Shown here piece after piece: positions 9,982 to 18,241 of a stretch of 64,000 nt of DNA. The notes below the pieces were generated by a model, which was given only the letters and a program-made list of their open reading frames with translations, did no database searches and was not told the DNA's origin. The translations under genes and the position numbers were made by a program. Origin of the DNA: Pseudomonas sp. N040 (GTDB lineage: Bacteria > Pseudomonadota > Gammaproteobacteria > Pseudomonadales > Pseudomonadaceae); the NCBI RefSeq assembly GCF_015637705.1, contig NZ_JADOBE010000006.1, positions 78,420 to 142,419 on the forward strand. The letters are read 5' to 3'. The stretch's first letter is position 1. Every line of letters begins with the position of its first letter.

Positions 9982-11184
9982 TTACAGGCTGGCGGTAAAG
10001 CTTATCGCGTAGATGTTGCGGTCATAGCTTTCGCCGGGCGCATTGGAGTCATCGGTGGCGTACTTGTAGCCAACGCCGATATCCAGCCAGCGGCGCATCT
10101 TGTAGGTCAGGCCGACGCCGAAGATGTCGATCTCGTCCTGCTGGTCGGTGCCTTCGTACTGGTTGTCGGTGTAGCTGTAACTGACTTCCGAGCTGAGGCG
10201 CTCCAGCCACTGGTGATTCCAGGCCAGGGCGGTGGTTTGCGAGTCGATGGAACTGGCGCCACTGTCGCCTTCGGCAATCCCCTGGCGCGTGGTCAGGTTG
10301 AATGTCGAATAGGTCCGCGGGCTCCACTTGACGCCGGCTTCCCACATCGAGTTGTCATCGTCGTCGTAGGTGGAGTTGTCAAATTCCTTCCTCTCGGCAC
10401 CGACCTTGATGGTACCGCTGGTCTTGGCGGTTGCATCCCAGGTCACACCACCCAGCAGGGCCTTGTTGTCACTGTCCTGATCATCGTCGTTGATGTAGTC
10501 GAAGTGCGTGTGACGACCTTCCAGCAGCAAGCGGGTCTTCGGCGCTACGCGGTAGTAACCGGTGGCGCGCAGCGGCGTTGTGTTGCGCTCCAGGTCTTCG
10601 TTGAAGCCGTCGCTATTCTGGTAGCGCAGCTCTTCGTAGTTGGCACCCAACTCGATCTGGGTGAGCGCGGTGGCAGCACCGAAGGTGTACACACCACCGG
10701 CATTGGCTGTGGTGTATTTGGCCGGCTCGCCATTGTTGCCCTGCGGAACCAGCAGGTCGTTGTTGATGTCTTCGAAATTGTCGTTGGCAATATCTTCGAC
10801 TTTGTCGTAACCGGCGTTGAGCACCAGTTTGTTGCGAGCATCGAATTGAAAGCCTGCATCGGCATCAACATGGTGATCGGTGTGATCATCGTCATGGCTG
10901 GATGCGTAGGTTTCATTGTCCAGGGAGTAGGTCAGCGCGTAGGCGCTGTTACGGCCTTCGGTGGACAGCACGAATTTCGGCGTGATGGCGGTAACCCAGG
11001 AGGACTGGACATTGTTTTCAACCGCCCGGATGTTGTCGTCGTAGCGCTCTTCGGTCTTCAGCGTAGGGGTGAACTTCAGGCCATCGGAAAACCTGATGCT
11101 CTGTGGCTCGACCGCCCAGGCATTGGCGCAAAGTACTGCGGAGATGGCTGCGGCCAGCGAACATACGTTGGATTTACTGCTCAT
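9982..11184 (-). CDS. Outer-membrane beta-barrel protein (BBP2-like), probable exopolysaccharide pore
   Basis: From the ATG at 11184, which has a GAGGA ribosome site, the protein is 400 residues. The signal peptide ends near ANAWA. The mature part consists of alternating beta-strand segments with aromatic ends and acidic loops (for example SSHDDDHTDHHVDADAG), and ends in an aromatic-poor strand 'YAISFTASL'. This fits the putative beta-barrel porin family found next to short Wza proteins, such as VpsM in Vibrio. The upstream in-frame ATG at 11292 would add 36 residues without a signal peptide and is rejected. Its role as the export pore is inferred from context. Confidence 0.85.
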   Translation of the reverse strand: MSSKSNVCSLAAAISAVLCANAWAVEPQSIRFSDGLKFTPTLKTEERYDDNIRAVENNVQSSWVTAITPKFVLSTEGRNSAYALTYSLDNETYASSHDDDHTDHHVDADAGFQFDARNKLVLNAGYDKVEDIANDNFEDINNDLLVPQGNNGEPAKYTTANAGGVYTFGAATALTQIELGANYEELRYQNSDGFNEDLERNTTPLRATGYYRVAPKTRLLLEGRHTHFDYINDDDQDSDNKALLGGVTWDATAKTSGTIKVGAERKEFDNSTYDDDDNSMWEAGVKWSPRTYSTFNLTTRQGIAEGDSGASSIDSQTTALAWNHQWLERLSSEVSYSYTDNQYEGTDQQDEIDIFGVGLTYKMRRWLDIGVGYKYATDDSNAPGESYDRNIYAISFTASL

Positions 11185-11292
11185 TAAGAATCCTCGGGCA
11201 TATCTATTACGGTTGTGCTTCAGTACTCGCTGCAAAACGATGCCGGCATCAAAGCGCCGGCATCCTGAGGCTTGCGGAGCTGAAAAAACCAA

Positions 11293-11718
11293 TCAGTTGG
11301 GGCTGGCGTCACCACCACCGGCACCACCGCCAGTCGGGATACCGGAAGCCGGAGCCAGTCCGCCCGAACCGGGCTTGAGACCGGCAATCCCTTCACAGCC
11401 GAGGCTGACGGCGGCGTTGATTGCATCTTCAAGCTGCGGCGCAGCAGCAATGGATTGCTCGATGATGTCTGGCGCCTCGTTCGGCGAAGCGCAGGCAGCA
11501 GCACGCACGATGGTCGGGGAAACAGGCTGATTTGCACCGACCAGAGCGACAACCTCAGCGACCAGGGCATCGCCTTCGGCCGCTGCAATGGCCTGGGCCT
11601 GCTCGGCGGACAGCGCTATGCCTTGACCCTGCAGGGCATCCAGCGTTGCCTGATCGGCAAAAGCCTGGCCGGAAGCCAGAAGTACTGCAAGGGAAAGGCC
11701 GGTAAGGATTCTAAGCAT
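11293..11718 (-). CDS. Small secreted protein of unknown function, first gene of the exopolysaccharide cluster
   Basis: A 141-residue protein starting MLRILTGLSLAVLLASGQAFA, a clear signal peptide cleaved after AFA. The mature part is rich in Ala, has two cysteines (ACASPNE and LGCEGIAG) that could form a disulfide, and ends in a Gly/Pro-rich tail (IPTGGGAGGGDASPN). An AGGAAGAA ribosome site precedes the ATG. It is the promoter-proximal gene behind the ops element, so it may help secretion or anchoring of the polymer. I do not recognise a family. Confidence 0.75.
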   Translation of the reverse strand: MLRILTGLSLAVLLASGQAFADQATLDALQGQGIALSAEQAQAIAAAEGDALVAEVVALVGANQPVSPTIVRAAACASPNEAPDIIEQSIAAAPQLEDAINAAVSLGCEGIAGLKPGSGGLAPASGIPTGGGAGGGDASPN

Positions 11719-11868
11719 GCTGTTCTTCCTCGTTATTGATGCTGTCTTTATCCGCCCTTGGCTGGCGGCTGGTCGTTCTGCTGGTGGAGCGATGCGGCTT
11801 TTTTACGTTCAAGCCTTTGTAAATTCAAGCAAAGCGCCATTTTTATGGCGACATCATACCCGTTCAGA

Positions 11869-11880
11869 CACGCTACCGCC
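11869..11880 (-). promoter_or_regulatory. ops element (RfaH recruitment site)
   Basis: The minus strand reads GGCGGTAGCGTG, identical to the E. coli ops consensus. With the two preceding bases it is GGGGCGGTAGCGTG, as in the end of the JUMPstart sequence. It lies about 150 bases upstream of the first gene of the cluster, on the transcribed strand, where paused RNA polymerase would load RfaH. An rfaH gene is present at 27364-27912. Confidence 0.9.
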
Positions 11881-12229
11881 CCAAGATTTGGCGTCAATTC
11901 TTGAAAACGCAGTTGCCCTGCCTTCCCGTAGCGGAAAGCGGGTGGTAAACCGTCAAAAAGCGGGCATAGGCCCAAAACGGGCACGATCGTACCTGAAGAG
12001 CTCATGCCCTCCTAATACATTTTATTAATTGTGATTCTCTAGACAGTACTGCGTATTGACAGCCGTCACCAAGAAGCCGCAAAAGCCCGCGCCACGGACA
12101 ACGCGCCTACAGGCCGGGGTGCTTTTTTGCAGGAGCGGCGCCCTCGCCGCGATGGGAGCTGCAGGACGGCCTGGGCCCATGGCCGTATCGCAATGCTCTG
12201 TACCAGTTACGTTTTGCACCCAACCCGCA

Positions 12230-12288
12230 GGGTGGGCTTTAGCCCACCATTTGGCGCGGCCTGGTTTGGTGGGCTAAAGCCCACCCTA
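12230..12288. repeat. Inverted GGGTGGGCTTTAGCCCACC repeat pair
   Basis: Two copies of a GGTGGGCTTTAGCCCACC palindrome in opposite orientation, separated by about 20 bases. The same family recurs at 16041-16145, 18127-18180, 19896-19960 and 32325-32388, always between genes. Confidence 0.8.
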
Positions 12289-12358
12289 TGCCCAGCCTGC
12301 AAAACCGGGCCTGCAACTCGTAACTGGGACATAGCCTATCGCAAGGCCGGCCAACCGG

Positions 12359-12718
12359 TCAGGACGACGCCGCCAGCGAGCCAAAGGTGAAGTAGTTGCG
12401 CAGGGCATCGACCATCTGCACATAGCTGGCCGGCGGCGCCACCAAGGCAAAGCCGGAATCGAAGGTTCCCGGAGTGACGTCCTCACGCGTCCACTGGCAG
12501 TCGGCGTGAAAGTCGATGAAGCGCAGCTTGCCATCCTGCCCCGGGATCTTCAGGCGCATCTCGAAACGCGAACCGACCAGCATGGGCAACGGGCTGATCA
12601 GCAACAGGCCGTCCAGCGACACATTGCCGATGCAGCCCATGGGCTTGTCGGTGATGCGGTTGAATACCTTCAGGTAATAAGGCAGCTGGTGGCGTTCGAT
12701 TCGACGTAACTCGCGCAT
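12359..12718 (-). CDS. PilZ-domain protein
   Basis: From the ATG at 12718 it is 119 residues, starting MRELRRIERHQLPYYLKVFN. It carries both c-di-GMP-binding motifs of PilZ: the arginine motif RRIER near the N-terminus and NVSLDG (the N-x-S-x-x-G form). It is a single-domain cytoplasmic receptor. The longer frame upstream, to 12847, reads through the start of the neighbouring gene and has no conserved sequence. Because it lies beside an exopolysaccharide locus it could link c-di-GMP to polymer or motility control, but that is inference. Confidence 0.88.
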   Translation of the reverse strand: MRELRRIERHQLPYYLKVFNRITDKPMGCIGNVSLDGLLLISPLPMLVGSRFEMRLKIPGQDGKLRFIDFHADCQWTREDVTPGTFDSGFALVAPPASYVQMVDALRNYFTFGSLAASS

Positions 12719-12782
12719 GCTGCTTCTCGCTCGCAAGGTCAATTGATCCGAATATGCGCCGCCCTGGCAGGCCTGACCAGAG

Positions 12783-13208
12783 TCACGAGCAGTTGGCCGA
12801 CAACTGGCTGGCGATCCTGCTGCGCGCCGCGTCCATCTGCTGATCACTGTAGTAGATACGTTCGCCGCTGGCGTCCTGGCTGTAATAGAGGCCGCCGTGA
12901 TTCAGCTCGGCCATCGACTGGCGCAGTTTGCTGCATTCTTCGGCACGCCTGGCATTGCGCGCGGCCTGCTTTTGCGCGGCGGCATCCTGCTCCTGCTCGC
13001 GGGCATCGAACAGCTTGCGCAGGCGCTCCTGGCTGTCGCGCGTCGCCGCATCGCGCTCGACCACCTGCGGCTTGACCTCAACCCGCTCGGCACCGGGCTG
13101 CGGCTGCTCGCCGAAATGCACCTGGCCGCCGGCATCGGTCCAGCGATAGATCTCCGCCCAGCTCGGCAGCGGGACCAGCAGCAACAGAAGGAAAATCAAT
13201 CGAGGCAT
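12783..13208 (-). CDS. DUF4124 domain-containing secreted protein
   Basis: A 141-residue protein with a signal peptide (MPRLIFLLLLLVPLPSWA) followed directly by the DUF4124 signature EIYRWTDAGGQVHFGEQP. A charged, probably coiled-coil middle (RDSQERLRKLFDAREQEQDAAAQ...) and a C-terminal region with two cysteines follow. DUF4124 proteins are periplasmic and of unknown function in pseudomonads. It is transcribed toward the PilZ gene with a 64-base gap, so the two may share a transcript. Confidence 0.85.
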   Translation of the reverse strand: MPRLIFLLLLLVPLPSWAEIYRWTDAGGQVHFGEQPQPGAERVEVKPQVVERDAATRDSQERLRKLFDAREQEQDAAAQKQAARNARRAEECSKLRQSMAELNHGGLYYSQDASGERIYYSDQQMDAARSRIASQLSANCS

Positions 13209-13568
13209 GCCAGGACTCCAGCCAACAAGGCTTCAGTTTAATCAGATCTTCCGGGCCTGTGTGGAGAGTCACCCCCGGCGCGAGCTTCTGCAGTTGCCCT
13301 GGCAGCCCGCAGCCGGCCCCGTCGCGCCGAGGGCGACGCTCCTACAGGCCCTGCGGTGTGAGCAGCTCTTGCGCTGTTTGCTTTCGCCCTGAAAGCCCGC
13401 AACCGGGCACAGGTTCAGCTGCAGGCATGGCTTTTTTGCAGGAGCGTCGCCCCCGGCGCGAGCTTTTTCTGGTGATCAGGCAATCCGCACTCAACTAGGC
13501 TGATGCAGGTCAATCAGCGCATGCGCACTTTGCAGTGCAATGCGTACATCCCCCATGGAGGAATCGTC
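13209..13568. other. Divergent intergenic region with degenerate REPs
   Basis: 360 bases between the DUF4124 gene and the universal stress gene. It contains degenerate members of the GGAGCGTCGCCC...GCGCGAGC repeat family near 13320-13347 and 13438-13464. The Shine-Dalgarno GGAGGAATC at 13557-13565 fixes the start of the next gene at 13569. No other gene is supported. Confidence 0.65.
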
Positions 13569-14498
13569 ATGAAACTGCAGATGCTGCTGGTCGTCATCGA
13601 CCCCACCAAACAAGCCCAGCCGGCGCTGGAGCGCGCCGCCTGGCTGGCGCGTCAGAGCGGTGCGGCACTGGAATTGCTGGTCTGCGAGTATCACGCCACC
13701 CTGGAAAGCAGTTCCCTGTTCGATCGCAAGTCCCGCGAGACAGCCCGCGAGCACTTGTTGCAGGAACGCCGCGACTGGCTGGAAAGCCTGGCCCTGCCGC
13801 TGCGCAATGAAGGCCTGCGGGTACAGACCGAGGTGCGCTGGGGCAGACCCTTGCACAAGGTCGTGCTGGAGCGGGCCAGCGAACTGCAACCGGATCTGCT
13901 GTTCAAGGCTGCCAGCGAGCACGGCAAGCTGCGTCAACTGCTGCTCAGCAATAGCTGCTGGGAACTGATCCGCCACGCCACGGTACCCTTGTGGCTGGTG
14001 CATCATGGCGCTGGCCGCCCGTACCAGCGCCTGTGCGCGGCCATCGACCCGCTGCACAGCTTCGACAAGCCGGCCGCCCTCGACCATCGCCTGCTGACCG
14101 CCGCCAGCGAGCTGTCCAGCCTGCTGAAGCTGGAAGCCCATGCGCTGCATTGTTATGCACCACTGCCGCCGTCAATGCTGTTTGATGCGGAGCTGGTCGC
14201 GCATTACCCGCAGTACCTGCAGAACTCCGGCAAGGAACACCGGGCTGCCCTCGAGCAATTGCAGAAGCAGTACCCGCAAGTGCTGGCCAACGGCCACCTG
14301 ATCGAGGGCTATGCCGAAGAGGAGATTCCGAAGTTCGTCCGCGAGCAGTCGATCGACCTGCTGCTGATGGGCGCGGTGTCCCGCAGCCATGTGGAAAGCG
14401 CGCTGATTGGCAATACCGCGGAGCGCGTCCTGGAGCAGGTGGACTGTGATCTGCTGGTGTTCAACAGTGGCCCGAAAAGTAGTGTGCCGGAAAAGTGA
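13569..14498 (+). CDS. Universal stress protein, tandem UspA domains
   Basis: A 309-residue cytoplasmic protein with two Usp domains (about residues 1-145 and 150-305), as in UspE. The second domain ends with the nucleotide-binding-type motif LLMGAVSRSHVESALIGNTAERVLEQVDCDLLVF. The ATG at 13569 follows a strong GGAGGA site; the in-frame ATG at 13503 would add 22 residues with no conservation. The pyruvate kinase gene follows on the same strand after 55 bases. Confidence 0.92.
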   Translation: MKLQMLLVVIDPTKQAQPALERAAWLARQSGAALELLVCEYHATLESSSLFDRKSRETAREHLLQERRDWLESLALPLRNEGLRVQTEVRWGRPLHKVVLERASELQPDLLFKAASEHGKLRQLLLSNSCWELIRHATVPLWLVHHGAGRPYQRLCAAIDPLHSFDKPAALDHRLLTAASELSSLLKLEAHALHCYAPLPPSMLFDAELVAHYPQYLQNSGKEHRAALEQLQKQYPQVLANGHLIEGYAEEEIPKFVREQSIDLLLMGAVSRSHVESALIGNTAERVLEQVDCDLLVFNSGPKSSVPEK

Positions 14499-14553
14499 CT
14501 ACACGGTCACACCGGTGTAGCCTCGCGCTCTGTCTGAGAAATGGAGCCTTTGC

Positions 14554-16005
14554 ATGACCTTCCGTCGCACCAAGATTGTCGCCACCCTCGGCCCGGCCAG
14601 CAGCTCTCCGGAGGTGCTGGAACAACTGATTCTCGCCGGCATGGACGTTGCCCGCCTGAACTTCTCCCACGGCTCACCGGAGGAGCACAAGGCGCGTGCC
14701 CGCCTGGTGCGCGAGCTGGCCGCGAAGCATGGGCGCTTCGTCGCCCTGCTCGGTGACCTGCAAGGGCCGAAGATCCGCATCGCCAGATTCGCCAACAAGC
14801 GCATCGAGCTGAAGGCTGGCGACAAGTTCCGCTTCTCCATCAGCCACCCGCGCGAAGCCGGCAACCAGGACGTGGTGTGCATCGACTACCCGGACCTGAT
14901 CACCGACTGCAAGGCCGGCGACGAACTGCTGCTGGATGACGGCCGCGTGGAAATGCGCGTCGACTCGGTGGGTAGCGACGAGCTGCTGTGTACCGTGCTG
15001 ATCGGCGGCCCGCTGTCCGACCACAAGGGCATCAACCGCCGTGGCGGCGGCCTGACTGCGCCGGCGCTGACCGACAAGGACCGCGCCGACATCCAGCTGG
15101 CAGCCGAAATGGAGCTGGACTACCTGGCCGTGTCCTTCCCCCGTGACGCCGCCGACATGCAGGAAGCCCGGCGCCTGCGCGACGCCGCCGGCGGCAGTGC
15201 CTGGCTGATCGCCAAGATCGAGCGCGCCGAGGCGGTCGCCGATGATGACACCCTTGACGGCCTGATCCGCGCCAGCGACGGGGTGATGGTTGCCCGCGGT
15301 GACCTGGCGGTGGAAATCGGTGACGCCGAACTGGTCGGCATCCAGAAGAAAATCATCCTGCACGCCCGCCGCCTGAACAAGGTGGTGATCACCGCCACGC
15401 AGATGATGGAATCCATGATCAGCAGCCCGATGCCGACCCGCGCCGAAGTCTCCGACGTGGCCAACGCCTCGTTCGACTACACCGATGCGGTGATGCTCTC
15501 GGCCGAGAGCGCCGCCGGCGCCTACCCGATCGAGGCGGTGCAGGCCATGGCCCGTGTCTGCCTGGGCGCGGAAAAGCACCCGACCAGCCAGAACTCCAGC
15601 CATCGCCTAGGCCGGCGCTTCGAGCGCTGCGACGAGAGCATCGCGCTGGCGGCCATGTACACCGCCAACCACTTCCCCGGCGTGAAGGCGATCATCTGCC
15701 TCACCGAAAGCGGTTACACCCCGCTGATCATGTCGCGCATCCGTTCCTCGATGCCGATCTACGCCTTCTCGCCGCACCGCGAAACCCAGGCCCGCGTGGC
15801 CTTGTTCCGTGGCGTACAGACGGTGCCATTCGACCCGGCAACACTGCCGCCGGAAAAGGTCAGCCAGGCCGCAGTCGACGAACTGCTCAAGCTCGGCGCA
15901 GTGCAGCAGGGTGACTGGGTGATCCTGACCAAGGGCGACAGCTACCACACCATCGGCGGCACCAACACCATGAAGATCCTGCATGTCGGCGATCCGATGG
16001 TCTGA
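14554..16005 (+). CDS. pyk: Pyruvate kinase
   Basis: Converts phosphoenolpyruvate and ADP to pyruvate and ATP. The 483-residue protein has the full family pattern: KIVATLGPASS at the start, MDVARLNFSHG, GDLQGPKIRI, the active-site strand WLIAKIERAEA, the signature MVARGDLAVEIG, and ATQMMESM. The C-terminal regulatory domain includes ICLTESGYTPLIMSRIRSS. The length and pattern fit the PykA-type enzyme of pseudomonads. An AATGGAGCC ribosome site precedes the ATG. Confidence 0.97.
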   Translation: MTFRRTKIVATLGPASSSPEVLEQLILAGMDVARLNFSHGSPEEHKARARLVRELAAKHGRFVALLGDLQGPKIRIARFANKRIELKAGDKFRFSISHPREAGNQDVVCIDYPDLITDCKAGDELLLDDGRVEMRVDSVGSDELLCTVLIGGPLSDHKGINRRGGGLTAPALTDKDRADIQLAAEMELDYLAVSFPRDAADMQEARRLRDAAGGSAWLIAKIERAEAVADDDTLDGLIRASDGVMVARGDLAVEIGDAELVGIQKKIILHARRLNKVVITATQMMESMISSPMPTRAEVSDVANASFDYTDAVMLSAESAAGAYPIEAVQAMARVCLGAEKHPTSQNSSHRLGRRFERCDESIALAAMYTANHFPGVKAIICLTESGYTPLIMSRIRSSMPIYAFSPHRETQARVALFRGVQTVPFDPATLPPEKVSQAAVDELLKLGAVQQGDWVILTKGDSYHTIGGTNTMKILHVGDPMV

Positions 16006-16040
16006 GTTGCCGGCTTGTTCGCGGCGCACCGCCGCATCCG

Positions 16041-16145
16041 CAGGGTGGGCGTAGGGTGGGCGTAGGGTGGGCTTCAGCCCACCAAAAGCGCGACACGGCA
16101 GTTAGGGCCAGAGGTTAGCTGCGGTGGGCCAAGGCCCACCCTACG
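16041..16145. repeat. Cluster of GTAGGGTGGGC repeats
   Basis: Three tandem GGGTGGGCGTA/GGGTGGGCTTCAGCCCACC units, followed about 45 bases later by an inverted GGTGGGCCAAGGCCCACCCTAC copy. They sit between the convergent pyruvate kinase and crotonase genes and could fold as a bidirectional terminator-like structure. Confidence 0.8.
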
Positions 16146-16236
16146 GTTGATGGTTGACGCGTGAGCCGCAGGGCCGCGATCAATTGCTCGTCCCCACGCT
16201 CCCGCGAGGGAACGTGGGTCCATTTGCGAAGCTGGA

Positions 16237-17010
16237 TCAAAGAAACTTGGAGAAATCCGGCTTGCGCTTCTGCATGAAGGCGGCGAGGGCCTCCATGGCT
16301 TCCGGATGCTTCAGGCGGGCGCCGAACAGCTCGCCCTCCTCCTTGATTACCTGGCGCAACTCCTCGCGCCCCGGCGCCCGCATCAGGCGCTTGCTGACCT
16401 GCACCGCCGAAGGGGCCAGGTCGAGCAACTGCAGGGCGGTTTCACGGGCCTTGGCGAAGGTGGCCGCGCCACCGTCCAGCGCCGCGTTGGCGATGCCCCA
16501 GGCCGCCGCCTGCTCGCCAGTGAACGACTCGCTGAGCAGCAGCAGGTCATTGGCCCTGGCCTGGCCGAGCAGGCGTGGCAGGATCAGGCTGGAGCCGTAC
16601 TCGGGACACAGCCCCAGCTTGACGAAGGGCATCTTGAGCATGGCATCGCGGCTGACGTAGACGAAATCGCAGTGCAGCAGCAGGGTGGTACCGATTCCCA
16701 CGGCCGGTCCGGCAACCGCCGCCACCACCGGCTTCTTGAACTCGAACAGCGCCTGCATGAACTGCAGCACCTCACCACCCAGGCCTTCCTTGGGTGCATT
16801 CATGAAGTCCAGCAGGTCGTTGCCGCTGGTGAAGCACTCTTCGCTGCCGGCCAGCAGCACGGCCTGCACGCTGCGGTCGTCATTCGCCGCATTCAGTTCC
16901 TCGGCCATGCGGCTGTACATGGCGCGCGTCAGGGCATTCAGCTTGTCCAGACGGTTCATGCGCAGGGTCAGCAGGCCCGGTTCGCGTTCAACAATGATGT
17001 GGTCGCTCAT
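16237..17010 (-). CDS. Crotonase-family protein, enoyl-CoA delta-isomerase type
   Basis: A 257-residue enoyl-CoA hydratase/isomerase-fold enzyme. The oxyanion segments TSGNDLLDFM and AGPAVGIGTTLLLHCD are clear. The first hydratase glutamate is replaced (Thr109 in GIGTT), while Glu137 is present in LGLCPEYGSSLILPRL. That pattern is typical of delta3,delta2-enoyl-CoA isomerases, which use a single glutamate at this site, so isomerisation is more likely than hydration. It is transcribed with the downstream end of the adjacent ferredoxin-reductase-like gene after a 12-base gap. Confidence 0.9.
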   Translation of the reverse strand: MSDHIIVEREPGLLTLRMNRLDKLNALTRAMYSRMAEELNAANDDRSVQAVLLAGSEECFTSGNDLLDFMNAPKEGLGGEVLQFMQALFEFKKPVVAAVAGPAVGIGTTLLLHCDFVYVSRDAMLKMPFVKLGLCPEYGSSLILPRLLGQARANDLLLLSESFTGEQAAAWGIANAALDGGAATFAKARETALQLLDLAPSAVQVSKRLMRAPGREELRQVIKEEGELFGARLKHPEAMEALAAFMQKRKPDFSKFL

Positions 17011-17022
17011 GCAAGCTCCTGG

Positions 17023-17976
17023 TCAGGCCGGCGCCTGGTTCGCGCGCGGCAAAAAAACATCGGCATACAGCTGCGAGCGCGGCAGGCCGGCAAGATAGAG
17101 CCGCCGGGCAAAGTGTTCCACGGCAGCAGGCGGGCCACAGACTAAGGCGATGGTCTGCCGTGAGACAAGCTGCAGTTTGGCCAAAGCTGCGGTCGCCTCT
17201 GCCTCCTGCAGCAATTCCACCTGCAGCGGCGGATGTGCCGCAGCCAGGGTCGCCAGCTCCGTGGCCAGATAATGCCGGCTGCCGTCACGCGCCACGTGCA
17301 GCAGGCGAACCGGCCCCTGATGGCCCTGGCGCAAGGCTTCGCGCAGGATGCCCCACAGCGGCGCCAGGCCGGTGCCGGCGGCCAGCAACAGCAAGGGCCG
17401 CGTCTGCCACTCAGGGTCGTAATGCAGCGCGCCACTGTGCAGCTCGCCCAGGGTCAGGCGGTCGCCGGCCCGCAACTGCCGGGCCTGGTCGCAGAAAGCA
17501 CCGGCGCTGCTGCAATCAATATGAAATTCCAGCCAGGCATCGGTGCCCGGCAGGCTGGCCAGCGAATAGGGCCGCGCCACGCCGGACGCGCCCCACAGCA
17601 ACAGGTGCTGGCCGACGCTGTAGCGCAGCGGGCGCTCCGGCAGCAGGCGCAGGCGCAGGATGTCCGGCGCCGGCCAGTCGACCCTGCTGACCAGGGCCGG
17701 CAGGCCATCGCGCTGCGGATCGAACACCGCCAGCGCCAGATCGCCCGCGACCCGGCACTGGCAGGCCAGTCGCCAGCCGGCCTCGCGCTGGCTGGGCGTC
17801 AGTGCTTCAGGAAGGGCATCCAGTGGCTCACCTGCCGTGCAGCGCACCAGGCAGGCATGGCAACTGCCGGCACGACAGCTGTAGGGAATCGCCAGGCCGG
17901 CAGCCAGCAGCGTATCGAGCAGGTTGGCGTGCTCCGCGGCATGGATGCATTGGCCGGCGACGGTTATTTCGGGCAC
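17023..17976 (-). CDS. 2Fe-2S ferredoxin / FAD-NAD(P)H oxidoreductase
   Basis: Electron-transfer flavoprotein with an N-terminal plant-type 2Fe-2S domain (CRAGSCHACLV, with the fourth Cys in LACQCRV), an FAD-binding region (RPYSLASLPG) and an NAD-binding C-terminal domain (LLLLAAGTGLAPLWGIL; VCGPPAAVEHF). I place the start at the GTG at 17976, giving 317 residues beginning with PEITVAGQ after the start. A GGGGGAA site lies 8 bases upstream. The longer frame to 18069 adds low-complexity sequence. It forms a probable two-gene operon with the crotonase. The partner substrate is unknown. Confidence 0.9.
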   Translation of the reverse strand: MPEITVAGQCIHAAEHANLLDTLLAAGLAIPYSCRAGSCHACLVRCTAGEPLDALPEALTPSQREAGWRLACQCRVAGDLALAVFDPQRDGLPALVSRVDWPAPDILRLRLLPERPLRYSVGQHLLLWGASGVARPYSLASLPGTDAWLEFHIDCSSAGAFCDQARQLRAGDRLTLGELHSGALHYDPEWQTRPLLLLAAGTGLAPLWGILREALRQGHQGPVRLLHVARDGSRHYLATELATLAAAHPPLQVELLQEAEATAALAKLQLVSRQTIALVCGPPAAVEHFARRLYLAGLPRSQLYADVFLPRANQAPA

Positions 17977-18126
17977 TGCATGATTCCCCCGGGCAGGTTG
18001 ATGCGGACCGCTGGCCGCCACTCTACCCGTCGCCCCGGGAAAAACCCACCGGGCCGGCGGCTGTGTCACGGCCGGCAGGCGCGGTATACTGCCGGGCCTT
18101 TAGATGGCTGTGTCTGTACCCGCTCC

Positions 18127-18180
18127 GTAGGGTGGGCTTCAGCCCACCGAGCTGCTTTGGTGGGTTGAAGCCCACCCTAC
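18127..18180. repeat. Inverted GTAGGGTGGGCTTCAGCCCACC repeat pair
   Basis: A head-to-head pair of the GGTGGGCTTCAGCCCACC palindrome upstream of the fumarase gene. It is nearly identical to the pair at 32325-32388. Confidence 0.85.
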
Positions 18181-18241
18181 GCAAAGCCCGGCGTCAGCAA
18201 CTGCACAGCCTTCCCACCCAGCCCCGCCTTAGGAGCCCGCC

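Larger units (their letters stand above)
11719..12358. other. Leader/promoter region of the exopolysaccharide cluster
   Basis: 640 bases without a convincing gene. The part nearest the first cluster gene (11719-11900) is the probable 5' leader: it holds the ops element and, downstream of it on the minus strand, a hairpin built from GCGCCAT and ATGGCG arms around 11833-11850. The rest holds a GGGTGGGCTTTAGCCCACC inverted pair at 12230-12288 and a GGAGCGGCGCCCTCGCCGCGA unit near 12131-12152. A short reading frame at 11748-12005 on the minus strand lacks support and overlaps the ops site. Confidence 0.7.

Noticed and set aside
11748..12005. 85-codon minus-strand frame in the exopolysaccharide leader
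   Set aside because: It overlaps the ops element and lacks a good ribosome site or conserved pattern; the region is better explained as an untranslated leader.
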